The notes under the pieces were generated by a model that had not been told where the DNA came from, searched no databases, and was given only the letters and a program-made list of their open reading frames with translations. A stretch of 64,000 nucleotides of DNA, from assembly GCF_030253575.1 (NCBI RefSeq), contig NC_080562.1, positions 26,625,352 to 26,689,351 on the forward strand, in the 5' to 3' direction. Source of the DNA: Rhododendron vialii (taxonomy: Eukaryota; Streptophyta; Magnoliopsida; Ericales; Ericaceae). The position numbers were made by a program, and so were the translations under genes. Every line of letters starts with the position of its first letter. The first letter of the stretch is position 1. Shown here piece by piece: positions 22,391-33,249 of this stretch.

Positions 22391-24293
22391 ATGGATTCGG
22401 CAAGAGGAAGTTACTTCGGTAACAAAGAAAATACTGGAACTAACAATTTCTTTGGAATTTTTGGTGATGTCACAAACTACGACTATGGAGATTTGTACAA
22501 CAATGTAAACCATGTTAACACCACCAATTAGTCGAACGCGAACCCAGAGATTTAGTCAGGATCTGGTAGTGGAGCACCATTCGGGAGTATGTCGAATGCA
22601 GGTCGCTTTTGTAATGAAGAGACCGAATATGGGAGTCCAAACGGTGGGACAGGCCACGGGAGTTCGTCGAAGCAGTGCGGTGGGTTTTGTAATGAAGGTA
22701 CTGAAGATGGGCGTGAATATGGAGAAATTGAAACGGACGAGGAGGATCCCATGGAAAGAGATGAAAGTTTGTTGCTTGAAGATGAAGATGATGTTCCTGA
22801 ACATGTTGCACGCGCTGTATATCAGAAAGATGTGCAATATCTTGAAATGCTTAAGAATCACGCACTTCAATACGCCCCAGTTGAGATTGTGAGGATACCG
22901 TACCATACGTCTACACACAACGGTTTTGATTGGTTGATGTCAGTCTTAACCTGCCCAAATGCTAGAAGGTGTTCTGAGAACTTCTCCATGACAATCGAAG
23001 TTTTCGTGAAGCTATGCCAGGAATTGGTTTACAAATACGGCTTCCACACAACTCGAAAACATGCCATCGGAATTTTTGAGACCCTTGCAATGTTTTTATG
23101 CATATTGCGTTGCGTGGAATGTCCTTAAAAATCGTGGGGGAGTTATTAAACCGTGGACAGGCTAGTTTTTCAAGGCAAATCAATAAAGTCCTGCTTTGTG
23201 TGACGAGTATGGCGAAACATGAAATTCAACCGCACATGAATCACCCACATTCTTACTTGTCACGTAGACCTCAGTATAAACATTTCATGGTAAGATACTT
23301 ATATATTAATTTGTCGTACTTCGTTAATTAGAAACTAAAATATTAGTATTTGACTTCACCACAGCATTCTAATGTGTTATATAAATCATTGACAGGATTG
23401 CATCGAGGCGATGGATGGTACGCATGTACTTCGCAATCCTCCGCCGAAAGATGCCAAAAAATATTTTGGACGCAAGGGTGGCCACACGATGAACATACTA
23501 GCCATTTGCAATTTTGATCTCTGTTTCACATTTGCCTCAGCGGGATGGGAGGGATCGATGCATGATTACCACGTTTTCAGGGAAAGTGTTTACCACAGGG
23601 GCAGACATGTTTTCCCATCCGTCAGTGGATACTGTGGTTGGCCTAGGTTTACAGTTTTTTTTTTTTTTTTGTGAAATGCACAATTACCGTAAAGTAATGC
23701 TTTGATTATATTTACACGGGATTAGCACCAACTAATGCTCTGACCATCAGTAAGCATTTCATGTGTCGTCTTTGAATAAGCTCATATTATATTCAGGTAA
23801 ATACTACTTGGTGGACAGTGGCTATCCAAATGGCAACGGATATCTATCACCATACAAAGGGTACATGTACCACCTAGAAGACTTTAGGTGTGGAAGAAAA
23901 CGGCATATGGATCCGTACGAATATTTTAATAGGTGGCACTCATCACTTCGTTCTGCAATTGAGCGGGCATTTGGGGTGTGGAAAAATAGGTGGAGAATGA
24001 TGAAGGAGACCTCAACCTATCCGGTGCGCATTCATAAACTGTTTGTTATTGCTTCCATGGCGATACACAACTTCATTAGACGGAATTCTCTCCACGATGA
24101 CGGATTTGCAGAAGTGATTGGGAAGGACGATAGGTACGTGTACGAGGATCTGCTAGACATTGATCCCAATTTTGTGGAGCAGGAGGACATTGAAGGATTC
24201 ATAGATCCACCAACGACAAATACTCCGGACATGAAATCTGTGCGCCATCAAATAATGACAGCCTTACAACACGATCGGGACGTTTCTGGATAA
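22391..24293 (+). pseudogene. PIF/Harbinger DDE transposase (HARBI1-like), inactivated
   Basis: An acidic N-terminus starts MDSARGSYFGNKEN at 22,391. The DDE domain is spread over three exons: 22,391-23,289 (donor CATG|GTAAGA), about 23,397-23,620, and 23,798-24,293. Catalytic motifs are visible: first Asp in CIEAMDGTHVLRNPPPK, second in GSMHDYHVFRE, and Glu in SAIERAFGVWKNRW. Breaks are two in-frame TAG codons near 22,529 and 22,553, plus a frameshift near 23,115 between FETLAMFLCIL and RGMSLKIVGELLNRGQ. An intron-2 poly-T run makes that donor uncertain. Together with the upstream ORF1 it marks a decayed autonomous element. Its terminal repeats were not located, and a Gypsy copy has inserted in its 3' flank. 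Confidence 0.85.
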
Positions 24294-24406
24294 CCACAAC
24301 GTCAACGAAGAAATTAGTTCTGGGTTTATTCGTCTAATTTTTCCAGGCACATACAGGTTCGTTGGCTGTTATCTGCTCTATGAAGGACCCTTGTTGTTGT
24401 TGGGAC

Positions 24407-24688
24407 TGTTAGGAGTTGGGGTTTAATTGTAATTGTTGAAGTTGTTCTAGGTCTTAGTGTAAATGGTCATAGTTGGTTAGAGTTCGTTAGTTGGTTTTTC
24501 TGTTATAAGGAGTGAGTGGAGCAGGGAGAGGGGGGGGGGGGGAATTGCGACTTCTCTTTCTTTCCGTTTCTGTAACTCTCTCTCTCTTTCTTCCTCTCTT
24601 TTTTTTCCTGTAATTCTTTGTTGAATCTGTAATAAGATTTCCCAAGATTTCCCGTTCTTGGACTCATTTCTACAAGCAATTCCTATCA
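24407..24688 (+). repeat. 5' LTR of the Gypsy copy
   Basis: 282 bp, TG...CA, with a run of 13 G near 24,530 followed by GAATTGCGACTT. The last two bases CA are followed by one base and then the primer-binding site. Its first part is repeated inverted at the other end of the element. Confidence 0.88.
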
Positions 24689-24732
24689 GTGGTATTAGAG
24701 CCCCTTTCCTCTGACTGTGGGTGATTACAATC

Positions 24733-26610
24733 ATGACTGTGGGTGATATCAAACGTTTAGATGAATCCATTCGGAAACTGGCAGATACTACCACCGAATC
24801 CATTCAACGATTAAACGACGTCACCGATCGTCAGGCGGCATCTCTCGACGGGTTTAAGGATATGATGGATGGGATCAAGACTCTTATCACCACGTTGAAT
24901 TCAAAGTACGAGCAGCTTCAAGAAAAGGTATCTTCGTCTTCTTCTTTCCCCATACTTCCAAACCCTAATCAGCATCCGGGCCATGTTCGTCTGTTCCAAC
25001 TCAAATTAGATTTTCCTAAATTCTTTGGGGACGACCCTGAGGCTTGGATTTACAAATGTGAGAAATTTTTCGAGTTGAATGCTATAGAAGAAACCCAGAA
25101 ATTACGTCTAGCTTCATTACACATGGAAGACAAAGCTATGCACTGGTATCGTTGGTTTGAGAAGTCCCATACTCTACGCACTTGGAGGGAATTCTCTAGG
25201 GTTTTGTTACTACGATTTGGGGATAATGTCTTTGATGATGCTACGGGTCAATTAACCAAACTTAAACAATGGACTTCTGTCAAATTGTACCAAGAAAAGT
25301 TTGAAGAGTTAGCAAACAAAACCACTGGATTATCAGAAGAGTTCTTCATTAGTTGTTTTGTCAGTGGTTTGAAAGACGAAATAAAGGGCGGCGTTCAAAT
25401 GTTTCAACCGAGAACCATCTCTCAAGCTATGGGTTTGGCTCATCTTCAGGAAGACACAATTGAGGCTGTGAGTAAGAAGCATAGGGTACCCATGAAGGCT
25501 GCTCCTCCCTATTCCACACTACCATTCCGACCTCACGATGCCACTCCAAAACCTGCCGAATCAGGAGGGATGGTGAAACGAATATCTCCCAAGGATTTTG
25601 ATGAGCGGAGGGCCAAAGGTTTATGTTTTGGATGTGATGAAAAGTACTTCCGAGGTCAAGTGTGTAAGAAAAAACAGTTATACATGATTGACGTTGAAGA
25701 TGAGGAAGAGGTATTTTTGGAAGCCCAACAAGAGATCACTCTTGATGAAAGTCCAGAGGAATTCCACATCTCAGTCCATGCTCTATCAGGGGTCCAATCT
25801 TACAAAACCATGAGGATTAAAGGGGTAATCAAGCAGACTGGGGTGAATATTCTTATTGACTCCGGGAGTACTCACAATTTCTTGGACCCCGGTGTGGCTA
25901 AGAGGACTGGAGTCCGAACTCAACCCACCAACCCTTTGTCTGTTATCGTGGCAGATGGCACCAAGATCAGCAGCAAAGCTGTGGTGAGAGATCTACATTG
26001 GTCAGTACAAGGTATGGAGTTCATTTCTGAGGTCAGATTACTTCCTTTGGGGGGATGTGATATGGTGTTAGGTGTGCAATGGCTATCAACCTTGGGGCCA
26101 GTACTTTGGGATTTCAAAAACTTACAGATGCAATTCTCAGTTTCTGATAAGGAAATAGTACTGAAGGGAGATACATCCACAGCGGTTCAGGTGGTAAATG
26201 CTAAGAAGATGCAACACTTGCTCAACAAGAAGTCTTCAGGTGTATTAGCTCAACTATGCAGCTTACAAACTGTCCCTTCTACAGAGGTACCCCTGGATTT
26301 ACTTCAGCTTTTGCAAGACTTTCACGATGTATTTAGGGAACCTAATGGCTTACCCCCATTTAGAGCTCATGACCATCAGATCCCACTCAAGCCTGGTACT
26401 CAACCCCCTAACCTCAGACCCTATAGATATCCTTATATTCAAAAAAATGAAATTGAGAAGATAGTGAAAGAAATGATGGCGACTGGGGTGATACAACATA
26501 GTGTTTCTCCATTTTCTTCACCTGTTTTGTTGGTCAAAAAAAAAAGATAATACTTGGCGAATGTGTATTGATTATAGGGCTCTGAACAAGGACACTATCA
26601 AAGTCACAAT
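24733..26610 (+). pseudogene. Ty3/Gypsy gag-pol, truncated
   Basis: The first clear ATG is MTVGDIKRLDESIRK. A coiled-coil-like N-terminus leads to the retrotransposon gag domain (LHMEDKAMHWYRWFEKSH). A zinc-knuckle remnant follows (GLCFGCDEKYFRGQVCKKK), with Gln where the knuckle His should be. The aspartic protease has LIDSGSTHNFLD with its active-site Asp. The reverse transcriptase begins at HQIPLKPGTQPPNLRPYRY and reaches SPFSSPVLLVKKK. A run of 10 A at 26,536-26,545 shifts the frame, and the continuing frame MCIDYRALNKDTIKVTIP runs to about 26,610, where it meets the inverted LTR. The rest of RT, RNase H and integrase are missing. Confidence 0.88.
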
Positions 26611-26742
26611 TCCCCCCCCTCTCCCTGCTCCACTCACTCCTTATAACAGAAAAACCAACTAGCGAACTCTAACCAACTATGACCATTTACACTAAGACCT
26701 AGAACAACTTCAACAATTACAATTAAACCCCAACTCCTAACA
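26603..26742 (-). repeat. inverted partial LTR at the right end of the Gypsy copy
   Basis: Reverse complement of about 24,407-24,547. The junction with pol falls at AAAGTCACAATTCC, which resembles the LTR complement AAGTCGCAATTCC, leaving about 14 bp of near-identical sequence at the switch. The C run has 8 bases against 13 G in the 5' LTR. Confidence 0.88.
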
Positions 26743-27053
26743 GGGACAGAGTTTGTTTTGTGATTGGATGTGTGTAGGTCATATAATGTTGTCTGCTTTT
26801 ATTTGAACTCGAAGCTGTTACTGAACTCTAAGCTAATAAGAACTCGAGTTGTAGTAAAAAAATTGTGCCTAGAAGAACCAAACAACAATGCGTTCCGGGG
26901 AAAAGATGATTTTCTGGTAAAAATCCTATTCATGCGTAAAAGGTAACCACCTAAACTTTTGTAGCATTATAGCAGCATAATTGAAACTATCATCATTTGA
27001 AGATATCTTCGAATAAACAAATATCTACCTTGACTACATAACCTAACTGTAAG

Positions 27054-27361
27054 TTAACCATCTAGATTGTGAGGTGTAACCATTACAGATGATGCTTTTG
27101 TAGGAGGACTCAGAAAATCCGAACCGGCCAATGTACGTGGAAAGGAGGTTTGATGAGGAATGGCCGTACCACCGTTCCAAAAGTCAGTAGTAGGCTCTGA
27201 TTCATAATAGGATTGGTCTTTTCTAACTCGGAATGGTGGTCCTGTGCTATTAGGTAAATGGGCTCCCTTGTTCTCCAGTAAAGTGGGTAGATGGTGTTCA
27301 AAAGATGTCCTACAGAGTTGAAAGAAGATATCGTTCCAAATGCATAATTTGAACCGCAAGT
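27054..27361 (-). pseudogene. MIP1-type leucine-zipper protein fragment (DUF547 family)
   Basis: On the - strand LAVQIMHLERYLLS is followed, after a one-base insertion near 27,319, by RTSFEHHLPTLLENKGAHLP and a Ser/Thr/Pro-rich stretch to a stop (VTPHNLDG). LERYLLSLYR-type sequence is a hallmark of the leucine-zipper region of plant ternary complex factor MIP1 proteins, which usually carry a C-terminal DUF547 domain. The insertion breaks the zipper helix and no DUF547 exon is seen further along the - strand, so this is a fragment or pseudogene. GA-rich leader-like DNA near 28,960-29,110 could be its old 5' end. Confidence 0.6.
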
Positions 27362-27465
27362 GAGGTAATTTACCTCATCAGTTCCAAAAAAGACAGCAAT
27401 CCACAGGGAAAAAATTAGAACCTCAAACAGAAATAAATGAAATGTGACCTTTTATATTCATCTTG

Positions 27466-27770
27466 GGTAAACTACAGTTAACTCCCTCTAACTAAGTTTC
27501 ACTTGCACTTTGCCCCCTCTAACTTCTTTTTTTGGCACTCAACCCCCTCTGACTAACTGAAATTCAAACGATCATAACTTCAAACGGTCATAACTTCTTC
27601 GTCCGAAATCGAAAACATGCAAATTATATATCAATTTCGAGGTCTTGAAGTCAGCTTTCTAATGACACCAAAATCACATCACGATTCAAAGCACACAGAA
27701 AGTTATGATCGAAAGAGTAAGGGCTGGTAGACAGAAAGACCGTTTTGATCATAACTTTAGAGTGGATGGA
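27466..27770. mobile_element. TAACTCCCTCTAAC-type dispersed repeat
   Basis: The segment starts GTAAACTACAGTTAACTCCC with repeated CCCCTCTAACT/CCCCTCTGACT units, followed by GATCATAACTT motifs in both orientations. This is characteristic of a common class of plant non-autonomous repeats. No target duplication or right end was resolved. Confidence 0.45.
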
Positions 27771-30600
27771 AGCTAACATAAATGTTATTTTCATTACAAC
27801 AACAAATATGATTAGGTAGACTGCAATTGCTTGATCATCCTATCAAAAATAAGGTTCCATAAATTTGAAATCATCCCACTCTCTTGAGTATCATAATTGA
27901 ATCGAGCTGCAGGTTGAGAAACTATAGCCAAGTGTATCAAAAGCAAGAGAACAGCAGTTCTCAGCTCCAAAACGATGTGAAAAAGAGGAATGTTAGCTAT
28001 AAGATAGCAAATACACATGTTTGATTGTTATTTTCTAGTCAGAGCAATAATGTAAAGCAAAATACATGCGCAAACATACAAAGTTTTCTAGCAATGTTTG
28101 TACAAGATAAAAACCTTCATAATTGGGGCGATTTTCGTAGAATTGCAAGCAATGGAACTATATATAACCTGGTGCCTTCTCTGGTTCTCGACATGAAGTA
28201 GTCTTGTTAACTAACCTCTCTAACTGTCAAGCCTGTGCCTAAAAATAGGAAACGATAAGCAAATGAAAAGGAATTGACGTCCGGTGAGAAGGATGTACTC
28301 GGGTCTAGGGGATTTAAGGAAGCGAAGTCAATAAATATGTAGACTATATGCTAGCCATTGGCATAAACATTGGCCGCAGTTTGGACAAGAAGATGGAAAA
28401 AGAATAAATAGTAAAGTTCCGTAGGAGGAAAGGGAATTTTTCTCTACAACTACCGTGTTGGAACCATTACAACTGGACCACGATGCATGTCTATGCCTCT
28501 GACATTAAAAGTGTGAGCAAGAAAAACAAGGAAAGTTTGCCAATAATTTGGTTGATTTAGCAGATCCTTCATACAACACGAAAGTTTTGCTATATCTCAC
28601 AGCGCCAAAAAAAGAAAATTAGAGTTATAGTGCAAACGACTTTTCCGAATCTAACATGCAGCCAGCATCGTTTTTAAATGATCGATTGGTAGAATCAGAA
28701 TGAATGTGGCGCAGTTGCACTTTATTTTAAAGGCACCGTTCGAACTAAGAGAGAGCTCGGCCAAAGGAGCTCCATCCCGCACCTTGTATATACGAGTTTC
28801 TGCACCCATTATTGACAGTTTACAACTAATTGCAACCCATACAATTCTTTTGGCCGTTCAAAAATTACTTGAATTATTTTGCTTTCCAATGATGAATAGA
28901 AAGAATATATGTGCGCCAGTACTGTGCGTTGCACAACGCCAAGCCCCCGAAAGCAAAGAAAGCAAGAGAGAGAGAGAGAGAGGAACCTTGGTCGTGTGGG
29001 TGCTGGGGCGCGGTGCTTGGCGGATTGTGGCCATTTATTTTTGGTGACCGTATGTAACCGTACGCCCTTTGGCCGAACCTGATGAAGATTGAAGAGAGAG
29101 AGAGAGAAAGAGCGCGCGCGCATCGCTGGGTCTGGTCTGTGCGTCAAATAAGAGGGAGGGTGTATGGGGAAGTTAAATTGATAGAAAGGGCAATATGGTC
29201 ATTACCACAATAATCTTTTTTTTTTAAAAACAACTTTTTAAGGGAAAGTGAAATGGATCTTCTTTTTGGGTACGGTTCATTACGGAAAAAGAACTTTGGA
29301 AAACAGAAGCAAAACTGGAACGACATCTTATTCTCACCTTAAAGAGTGTTTACTAGTCAGAAGAAAAATAAATAAAAAATCACATAGGGGCAGAATTTTG
29401 TATAAATGAGCTCCTATCGATTAGGGCCTTTGCACAAAAATGAAAGTCCAGATGAATTTTGGGTATGATTTGAACTAAAACAAAAAGAAAGAAAACACAT
29501 AGTATTAGGATGGAGATGGCTAATTTTGGAAATTTGTAATTCCATGATGAGGAGAAAACTTGTGTGACACTTTTCAATATGTTTCATCATATTTGATTAA
29601 TATTAATGTAAAGAGAGAAACTTATTTACGGTTGTTCTGCAAACAGCTTGTTTGCAGCAACGCTCAATTGTGACCATCCAAAAGTGTTCTGAACGGTTCA
29701 GATATTAGTGAAACTTTTCCGGGGTAGTGTAAATCATCCCTAATTCAGTCACTCCCTAATTCTGGTAGCCACGACTTGGCTGCTACTACAGGACTCTTTG
29801 ACTGACCAATATTAAATTGAACTATATATTTAGTGAAAATTTTATGATGGATTAAAGTTATATCGAATACAAATTTACTCATACTAATTTTGAATAATAA
29901 ATTAAAGTGCCATGTGGATAAGTAGTATTAATAATTCTATCACTATCGATAGAGCAAAATGTAACGTATCCTATGGTATTGCATATTCATTAGCCATTAG
30001 TCTGACCAAACAAATGAATCCTATGTCGTACATGGCTACATGCGGTACTCTTGAAAAATTAGAAACCACAAAATTTGGTCGTCTCTCACTCATCTAACAA
30101 AAGTTTGTCATCGTATTTTAGTCGCTAAATTTATTAGCTTGTGGTTTATCATGAGAAGTATCATGTAAACGTCAAATGTTCTTCCGAGTGTATTTACAAC
30201 AATTACTCATAATATAGACGACTGCTTGTTACATGTGACTCTTCACATGTGTGATGCGTACATGTATGACTCAACACGTATGTACATGCATCTGTAGACG
30301 GATAGACTACTCAATTGTATACATGAACCACGCCCATGCATATGGCATGTGGCTACTAATTAGTTAAGTATGTTAGTATTATTTTTTTTGAACAGAAAAA
30401 AATAATAATAATAAATTATACTTATCAAAATTATGTTCAACATCACAAAAAGTCCAAAACAAGACTTACATTAGTTACTATACGTATTTTCAAATAGATT
30501 TATATATTTTTAATTTTATCATTGAGACAAATAAAAAATGTCAAAAGTATTTTGACCGAAAACTAAACAAGATCCATTTACAAAGAAAATTAGTCAACTT
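27771..30600. other. intergenic DNA without a confident gene
   Basis: Only short frames are present. Notable are GA microsatellite patches at 28,968-28,982 and 29,092-29,110 near a GC-rich stretch (possible old promoter/leader on the - strand), and a MITE-like stretch near 29,900-30,060 that shares GTATTAATAATTCTATCACTAT with 55,440-55,460. Confidence 0.5.
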
Positions 30601-30601
30601 A

Positions 30602-30964
30602 GGTGGTGTTCGGCCTAATAAGCCAAGTGGTTTATTTTTTTGTCCTTATTCAAATTTTCTTTTGCATTTATTATTTTTTTGTGAATTATTTCTTCATCAT
30701 GATGAGAGGAATCTAAAAAGTAAAAAATTATGATCGAAACCTAATTTTTTTGAATAAAGACAAAAAAAAAATCAATAAGCCAATTTTTTCGCCTTCATTC
30801 AAAAAAAATACGATTCCGATCGTAATTTTTTACTTTTTAGATTCCTCTCGTCATGACGAAGCAATAATCCACAAAAAATTGACGAAAAACTAACAAATTC
30901 GGAAAAAAAAACTAAATAAAGACAAAAGAATAAGTCACTTAGCTTATTAGGCCGAACACCCACC
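30602..30964. mobile_element. long-arm palindromic MITE, about 363 bp
   Basis: The ends GGTGGTGTTCGGCCTAATAAG and CTTATTAGGCCGAACACCCACC are inverted, and the match continues through nearly the whole element as an imperfect hairpin (AATCTAAAAAGTAAAAAATTA on one arm, its mirror on the other). An AACTTA string flanks both ends with a small offset. Its interior resembles the element at 34,795-35,198. Confidence 0.8.
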
Positions 30965-31120
30965 AAACTTAATCCCTACTTACATTTGGACGTAAAAGCG
31001 CACCCAATTGACTTGGGATATATGAAAAGTTTGGCTTATTTGGCCGAACACCCACCAAACTTAATCCCTACTTACATTTGGACGTACAAGCGCACCCAAT
31101 TGACTTGGATATATGAAAAG
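30939..31120. repeat. tandem duplication of about 92 bp including a MITE end
   Basis: Two adjacent units (30,939-31,030 and 31,031-31,120) share GGCCGAACACCCACCAAAC and CGCACCCAATTGACTTGG with few differences. Each unit contains the right terminus of the palindromic MITE plus flanking DNA, so the duplication happened after that insertion. Confidence 0.85.
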
Positions 31121-31198
31121 CTTCTGGTTCCTTGGAATCAGTTCAGCGGCAACGGTGGCGGCATTTGTAGCGGCTTCAGCCTTCAGTCTGCGACGGGC

Positions 31199-31421
31199 TG
31201 TAACGACCCGCGCCAACTAACCTGCTTAACCGGTCTAACCACGTAACTCAAAAGGTTAATCATTGGATATACAGTAGCTAGTCGGAGATCCTTATATACT
31301 ATATCATTTTTCCACAAATTCTCGATGTGGGACTCTTAAGGTGGGTGGTTCTCACTATCTCTCCCCCTTAGGATGCAACGTTCTCGTTGCATTGATACCA
31401 AAGAAACTTTGTCACGACCCT
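31199..31421 (-). mobile_element. possible degenerate TRIM-like retroelement
   Basis: On the - strand TTGGTATCAATGC resembles a Met-tRNA primer-binding site. It is followed within about 30 bases by AAGGGGGAGAG, a polypurine-tract-like run, and then by a segment with TATATAAGG that ends GGGTCGTTACA. The sequence just before the site ends GGGTCGTGACA. That layout would be a retroelement with almost no internal region, but the two LTR-like segments match only at their ends. Confidence 0.3.
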
Positions 31422-31491
31422 AACCCGTCCCTAAAAGTGTTAGTCACAACAAAGCGCCAATGATCTAGTCACTAAGGCCATATCAATATTA

Positions 31492-31729
31492 GGCCCCGTT
31501 CCGGAATATAAAAAAAGCTTTTATTTTTTAAGAAGACAATTTCAAGCTAAAAAATTATGGATTTATTGAAATCTAAAAATATGCAATATGGATCTTGTTT
31601 GAAAGATCTCATCGAGATCTTTTATATGATGCATCAAAATTAAAAAAATATTTTTCATTTACATTATTTTTGAGTTTGAAAATGTGAAACAAGCTGCTTA
31701 TTTTTTAAGAAGATTTTTGAAACGGAGCC
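31492..31729. mobile_element. PIF/Harbinger-type MITE, short form, TSD TTA
   Basis: 238 bp, starting GGCCCCGTTCCGGAA and ending GAAACGGAGCC, with TTA on both sides. It shares GATCTTGTTTGA, AGATCTCAT(C/T)GAGATCTTT and TTATTTTTGAGTTTGAAAAT with the longer copies at 9546-11976 and 32,357-33,108, but lacks their GC-rich hairpin core. Confidence 0.85.
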
Positions 31730-32356
31730 TTAATCATCTCGTGAACAATGACTTAAGGGACACAAATTCGAATAGCGGAAGCAAATCACATTTTATTACA
31801 CAACGCCAAATTAAAAGTCTTTACAAAAAGATCTTACAAGGGAACCACCCAAAGCTGTGCATAACACAAAGACTTAGACCATGGGGAGGGACAAGGGGGA
31901 GCATTGTCTTGCTCTTTTTGGATCTCAATTGAATTAATTATGATTTATTTGGATTGAATTGAGGTTAAATACTTTTAGAACATTGTGTTGAGCATAAATA
32001 GGATCATTGAGCATTGTCTTAACATATTCCCATTTGATTGAATGTTCTAAGAAGTACCAGTCAACCCGTGAATCGAGCGCTTGGGGCAACCACTTCTACG
32101 ATGCACTTCTGGGTTTGTTGGTTCGGTTCAGAAATTGTAATAAAACGTCTTTGGTCCGGTTGAGAAATCATAACGAAAACATCTTTGGTTCGGTTAAGAA
32201 ATTATAGCACGAGTCATCAATATAGTCATCCTTATGCATGAACCGCTGGGTACTACGAAAGCAATACTCCTACTTGATCTCAAGCACTTCGCTATATCGT
32301 CCAAACAGCTTGGAAGTGTAGTATGTGCGTGCGTGCGTTTTTTTTTCCTGAAATTA

Positions 32357-33108
32357 GGCTCCGTTCCGAAAATATTCTTAAAAAATAAGTACTTATTTTG
32401 GAACTTCTCATTCAAAAATAAGAAGGACCATTCCACAAAACCCAAATAAAAAGTTTCTTTCACATTTTCAAACTCAAAAATAATGTAAATGGAAAAAAAA
32501 ATTTAAATTTTTTTGCACCGTATTAAAGATCTCAATGAGATCTATCAAACAAGATCCATAGTGATAAGAAAATTATTTGCGTAAATACATGATTTTTGAG
32601 CTTGAAGTTGCATTATACAAAAAATAAGACTGTTGCTATGAGAATGGGCGCCGGCGGAAGGAAATCATACCGACGGCCGCGCTGGGCCATCTCCGGCCAC
32701 CGGACAGCCGATCCGAGCCGTCCAAAAATTCTAAAATAAAAAACCGAGGGGGCTAGCACGGGAATTAACGGCATCCGAGGTGTGTAGGGTGTTTGATCCG
32801 AGCACCCCTTTTTCATGTATACGATTTCACACAAAAAAGGGGTGCTCGGATCAAGCACCCTACACACCTCGGATGCCGTTGATTCCCGCCCTAGCCCCCT
32901 CGATTTTTTTTTTAGAATTTTTGGACTGCTCGGATCGGCCGTCTGGTGGCCGGAGACGGCCCAGCGCGGCCGTCGGTACGATTTCCCTCCTCGGCCGGTC
33001 GGTACCTATATAAATTCTTCCAAAATAAGTACCAACCTTCTTATTTTCCGGAACAAGGCTTCTTATTAGACAAAAAATAAGTTCTTATTTCGGTTCCGGA
33101 ACGGGCCC
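32357..33108. mobile_element. PIF/Harbinger-type MITE, long form, TSD TTA
   Basis: 752 bp, starting GGCTCCGTTCCGAAAAT and ending GGTTCCGGAACGGGCCC, flanked by TTA. About 280 bp at the left matches the short family member. The remainder is a GC-rich imperfect hairpin with arms containing GCATCCGAGGTGTGTAGGGT and its complement, and CGGATCGGCCGTC type segments. It is the intact reference for the split copy at 9546-11976, in opposite orientation. Confidence 0.9.
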
Positions 33109-33249
33109 TTAACCACCATGATGTAAGTTGTAATTTCTTGCACAAGTTTTTATACTCAGTCAAGAACCTGATTCAATTTTTATTTTTGGGATGTACTATG
33201 ACAACCAATGTAATCATTAATATTGAATCGGTTCACAACTATGAACAGA

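Larger units (their letters stand above)
24407..26742 (+). mobile_element. Ty3/Gypsy copy with inverted terminal LTR segment, TSD GGGAC
   Basis: A 282 bp 5' LTR (24,407-24,688, TGTTAGGAG...CTATCA) is followed by a primer-binding site (24,690 on, TGGTATTAGAGC, similar to the initiator-Met tRNA complement), then gag-pol. Pol breaks off early in reverse transcriptase. Instead of a 3' LTR, the element ends with the first 130-140 bp of its own LTR in inverted orientation (about 26,603-26,742, ending CTCCTAACA). Both outer ends are therefore the same LTR terminus. Perfect GGGAC repeats flank the unit (24,402-24,406 and 26,743-26,747), showing that it integrated in this form. It lies downstream of the Harbinger transposase. 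Confidence 0.9.

Noticed and set aside
24301..24406. Right terminal repeat of the Harbinger element just before the Gypsy copy
   Set aside because: No inverted match to any upstream sequence was found, and the host sequence continues past the Gypsy copy at 26,748, so the Harbinger end must lie elsewhere.
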